Assembly (NCBI GenBank): GCA_011042035.1 | Contig: DQZA01000055.1 | Coordinates: forward strand, 1 to 5,961 | DNA length: 5,961 bases | Direction of reading: 5' to 3' | Origin: Desulfobacteraceae bacterium | GTDB taxonomy: Bacteria > Desulfobacterota > DSM-4660 > Desulfatiglandales > Desulfatiglandaceae | Shown here: one piece after another, positions 4,100 through 5,961 of the stretch | Layout of the letters: each line of letters begins with the position of its first letter | How positions within the stretch are numbered: position 1 is the stretch's first letter | Notes under the pieces: model-generated | What the model was told of the DNA's origin: nothing | Databases searched by the model: none | The model's input: the letters and a program-made list of their open reading frames with translations, nothing else | Translations under genes and position numbers: made by a program

Positions 4100-5961
4100 A
4101 TGAGGACTGAATACGAGACGATCAAGGTGGAGTTTAGGGAAGGGGTATTGTTGATGAGGATAGACAACCCGCCTGTGAACCAGATGTCGCCGAAGATGTG
4201 GGAGGACTTTTCGACGGCGATGATGGAGGCCTTTGAAGAAGGTACTGTGGAGGCCATTGTACTGACGGGCACTGGGAAGAACTTTATTGCGGGTGCTGAC
4301 ATAACGTACCTGAAGGGGATGAAGGACCGGGACAAGATATACAGCAACGCGTTGTTGGCTGCGCAGTTTTTGAGTGGAATTGAAACAGGTCCCAAACCTG
4401 TGGTGGCTGCTATAAACGGCAATGCGCTTGGTGGAGGGCTTGAAACGGCAATTGTTTGCCACTACCGTGTGGCTGTGAAGGGGGCGAGCCTGGGCCAGCC
4501 GGAGGTACAGATTGGTTTGATCCCTGGTGCTGGAGGTACACAGAGGTTGCCTCGTCTCATAGGACTTCCCAACGCGGTGGAGATGATTACCACGGGCAAG
4601 GCTATAGATGCTGAGACAGCGTTTCGGCGTGGCCTAGTGGACGAGGTGGTGGAACCTGGTGAGCTTTTGGATGTGGCGGTGAAGGCGGCCAGGAGATTTT
4701 TGACTGGAGAGCTGAATAAGGGGCTTCGTACGACGCGCAACATTGTGCTAAGACTTCCCAGTGAGGCGGAGAAAAAGGCATTGTTGGACTTTACTAAAGC
4801 CATGACGGCCCAGAAGGCCAAGGGCTACATTGCGCCATTCAAGGCCATTGAGGCCATGGAGAAGGGACTCAGCTTTGATATCGAAAGGGATATAGAGCGT
4901 GAGGTGGGGCTGTTTGCTGAGTGTGCGGTTTCTGATGTGGCAAAGAACCTGATTGGTATTTTCCTGAACACCAGGGCTGCTGGCAGACTGCCCCGGATTG
5001 AGGGTGTGGAGCCTGCGCCCATCAAAAAGGTAGCGATGCTAGGCGGTGGTGTGATGGGCTCGGGGATAGTGCACCTGTTGCTGCGAGGGGGATTTGAAAC
5101 GGTGCTGTGGGACATAAATGATGAGGCCATTGAAAAGGCCGTTGGTTCCATCCGCAAGACCTTTGATTACCACATCAAGAAGCGGAAGATGAAGAAGCAG
5201 GAGCTGGATGAGATGATGGACCGGCTCCTGGTGACCACCACCTCTCTTGAAGACTGCAGTGGGGTGGACTTGGTGATAGAGGCCATCATAGAGGACATGA
5301 AGATTAAGCAGGATACCTGGAAAAAGCTAGAAGGAATATGCAGGCCTGAGACGGTTTTTGGTACTAACACCTCAGCGCTTCCCATCACGGAGATGGCCTC
5401 GGTGCTGAAGGACCCGGGCAGGATGATAGGTCTTCATTTTTTCAATCCAGCCCATCGGATGCAGCTTCTTGAGATTATCTGTGCGAAGCAGACCTCGGAC
5501 CAGACCCTTGCCACCAGTGTGGACTTTGCCCGCAAGATTAAGAAGATTCCCATTGTTGTGAACGACGGTCCTGGTTTTTATGTGTCGAGACAACTGGGTG
5601 GTCTGATGGGTGGTGCGGTGTTTCTTACGGCAGACGGGGTGGATGGCGCCCTGATAGAGGAGGCGATGGTGGACTTTGGAATGCCCATGGGTCCTGCGAC
5701 GCTGGCTGATCTTACTGGAATTGACATCAACTATCACGTGGCCAAGACCTTTGAAAAGAGGCTGGGGCCGAGGTACAAGGTTCATCCACTGACGGAGTTG
5801 ATATACAAGACAGGATGTTATGGACGGAAAACAGGATCGGGCTACTTTGACTATAGTGGTGAGAAGCCTGTTCCGAACCCCAAGGTGCAGGAGGTGGTGA
5901 AGAGGTACCTTGAGGAGCAGGGGGTGAAGCCCAGGGAGATGTCCAAGCAGGAGATCATAGA
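4100..5961 (+). CDS. fadJ: FadJ/FadB-type enoyl-CoA hydratase / 3-hydroxyacyl-CoA dehydrogenase, 3' end cut off
   Basis: This is the bifunctional beta-oxidation enzyme that hydrates trans-2-enoyl-CoA to 3-hydroxyacyl-CoA and oxidises it with NAD to 3-ketoacyl-CoA. In all, 620 complete codons are present. The E. coli relatives are about 715-730 residues, so about 100 residues, mainly the second C-terminal dehydrogenase domain, run off the window. Residues 1-190 are the crotonase half, with oxyanion hole FIAGADI (62-68) and GNALGGGLE, and both catalytic glutamates (E115; E135 in GQPE). The Rossmann fold starts at about 308 with GGGVMGSG (315-322). Dehydrogenase residues are E394 in VIEA, S425 in TNTS, H446 in HFFNP, E458, and the NDGPGFYVSR block (488-497). 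An in-frame TAA directly before ATG 4100 rules out a longer start. FadJ is favoured over FadB only weakly. The usual thiolase partner gene would be expected downstream. The coding strand is noticeably G-rich. Confidence 0.93.
   Translation, partial: MRTEYETIKVEFREGVLLMRIDNPPVNQMSPKMWEDFSTAMMEAFEEGTVEAIVLTGTGKNFIAGADITYLKGMKDRDKIYSNALLAAQFLSGIETGPKPVVAAINGNALGGGLETAIVCHYRVAVKGASLGQPEVQIGLIPGAGGTQRLPRLIGLPNAVEMITTGKAIDAETAFRRGLVDEVVEPGELLDVAVKAARRFLTGELNKGLRTTRNIVLRLPSEAEKKALLDFTKAMTAQKAKGYIAPFKAIEAMEKGLSFDIERDIEREVGLFAECAVSDVAKNLIGIFLNTRAAGRLPRIEGVEPAPIKKVAMLGGGVMGSGIVHLLLRGGFETVLWDINDEAIEKAVGSIRKTFDYHIKKRKMKKQELDEMMDRLLVTTTSLEDCSGVDLVIEAIIEDMKIKQDTWKKLEGICRPETVFGTNTSALPITEMASVLKDPGRMIGLHFFNPAHRMQLLEIICAKQTSDQTLATSVDFARKIKKIPIVVNDGPGFYVSRQLGGLMGGAVFLTADGVDGALIEEAMVDFGMPMGPATLADLTGIDINYHVAKTFEKRLGPRYKVHPLTELIYKTGCYGRKTGSGYFDYSGEKPVPNPKVQEVVKRYLEEQGVKPREMSKQEII

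Noticed and set aside
3965..5785. A series of 73-165-codon - strand open frames opposite the FadJ-type gene and its leader
   Set aside because: They are low-complexity, Ser/Pro/Thr/Arg-rich shadow translations created by the G-rich coding strand; the + strand protein is conserved throughout.

Overview
The window reads as a stretch of an acyl-CoA metabolism locus. It holds the tail of an acyl-CoA synthetase, two branched-chain-amino-acid-type ABC transporter ATPases (livG, livF), a crotonase-family enzyme on the opposite strand, a metallo-beta-lactamase-fold hydrolase with a C-terminal winged-helix-like segment, and most of a bifunctional FadJ/FadB-type enoyl-CoA hydratase/3-hydroxyacyl-CoA dehydrogenase. 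A Gram-negative bacterium with a large beta-oxidation or aromatic-acid repertoire fits best. Sulfate-reducing or syntrophic Desulfobacterota (Deltaproteobacteria) often mix Liv-type transporters, AMP-forming ligases and crotonases in this way. That assignment comes from gene content and general sequence style, not from a marker gene.

Layout. Bases 1-1895 are one tightly packed + strand unit: ligase 3' end, a 1-nt gap, livG, a 1-nt gap, livF. livF starts at TTG behind an AGGAGG that lies inside the end of livG. Bases 1911-2771 are a - strand crotonase gene, convergent with livF (15 nt between the stops) and driven by a near-consensus sigma-70-type promoter at 2820-2848. Bases 2772-2979 form the divergent intergenic region between the crotonase gene and the + strand MBL-fold gene (2980-3972). 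Bases 3973-4099 are a 127-nt spacer with a 16-codon leader-like ORF behind a strong ribosome binding site. The FadJ-type gene runs from 4100 off the right edge.

How the genes may work together (inference). The Liv-type ATPases would power uptake of an organic acid or amino acid, and the ligase would activate an acid to its CoA thioester. The FadJ-type enzyme carries out hydration and the NAD-dependent oxidation of beta-oxidation. The stand-alone crotonase lacks both hydratase glutamates but has a glutamate where peroxisomal delta3,delta2-enoyl-CoA isomerases have theirs, so it may be an auxiliary double-bond isomerase. The MBL protein is an orphan hydrolase whose substrate could be a thioester, but this is unproven.

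I found no RNA genes, CRISPR arrays, insertion sequences or phage genes. No clearly new multi-gene system is visible. The points most worth a second look are the altered crotonase active site, the insertions in LivG and LivF, the ligase in place of permease genes before livG, and the leader ORF before the FadJ-type gene.
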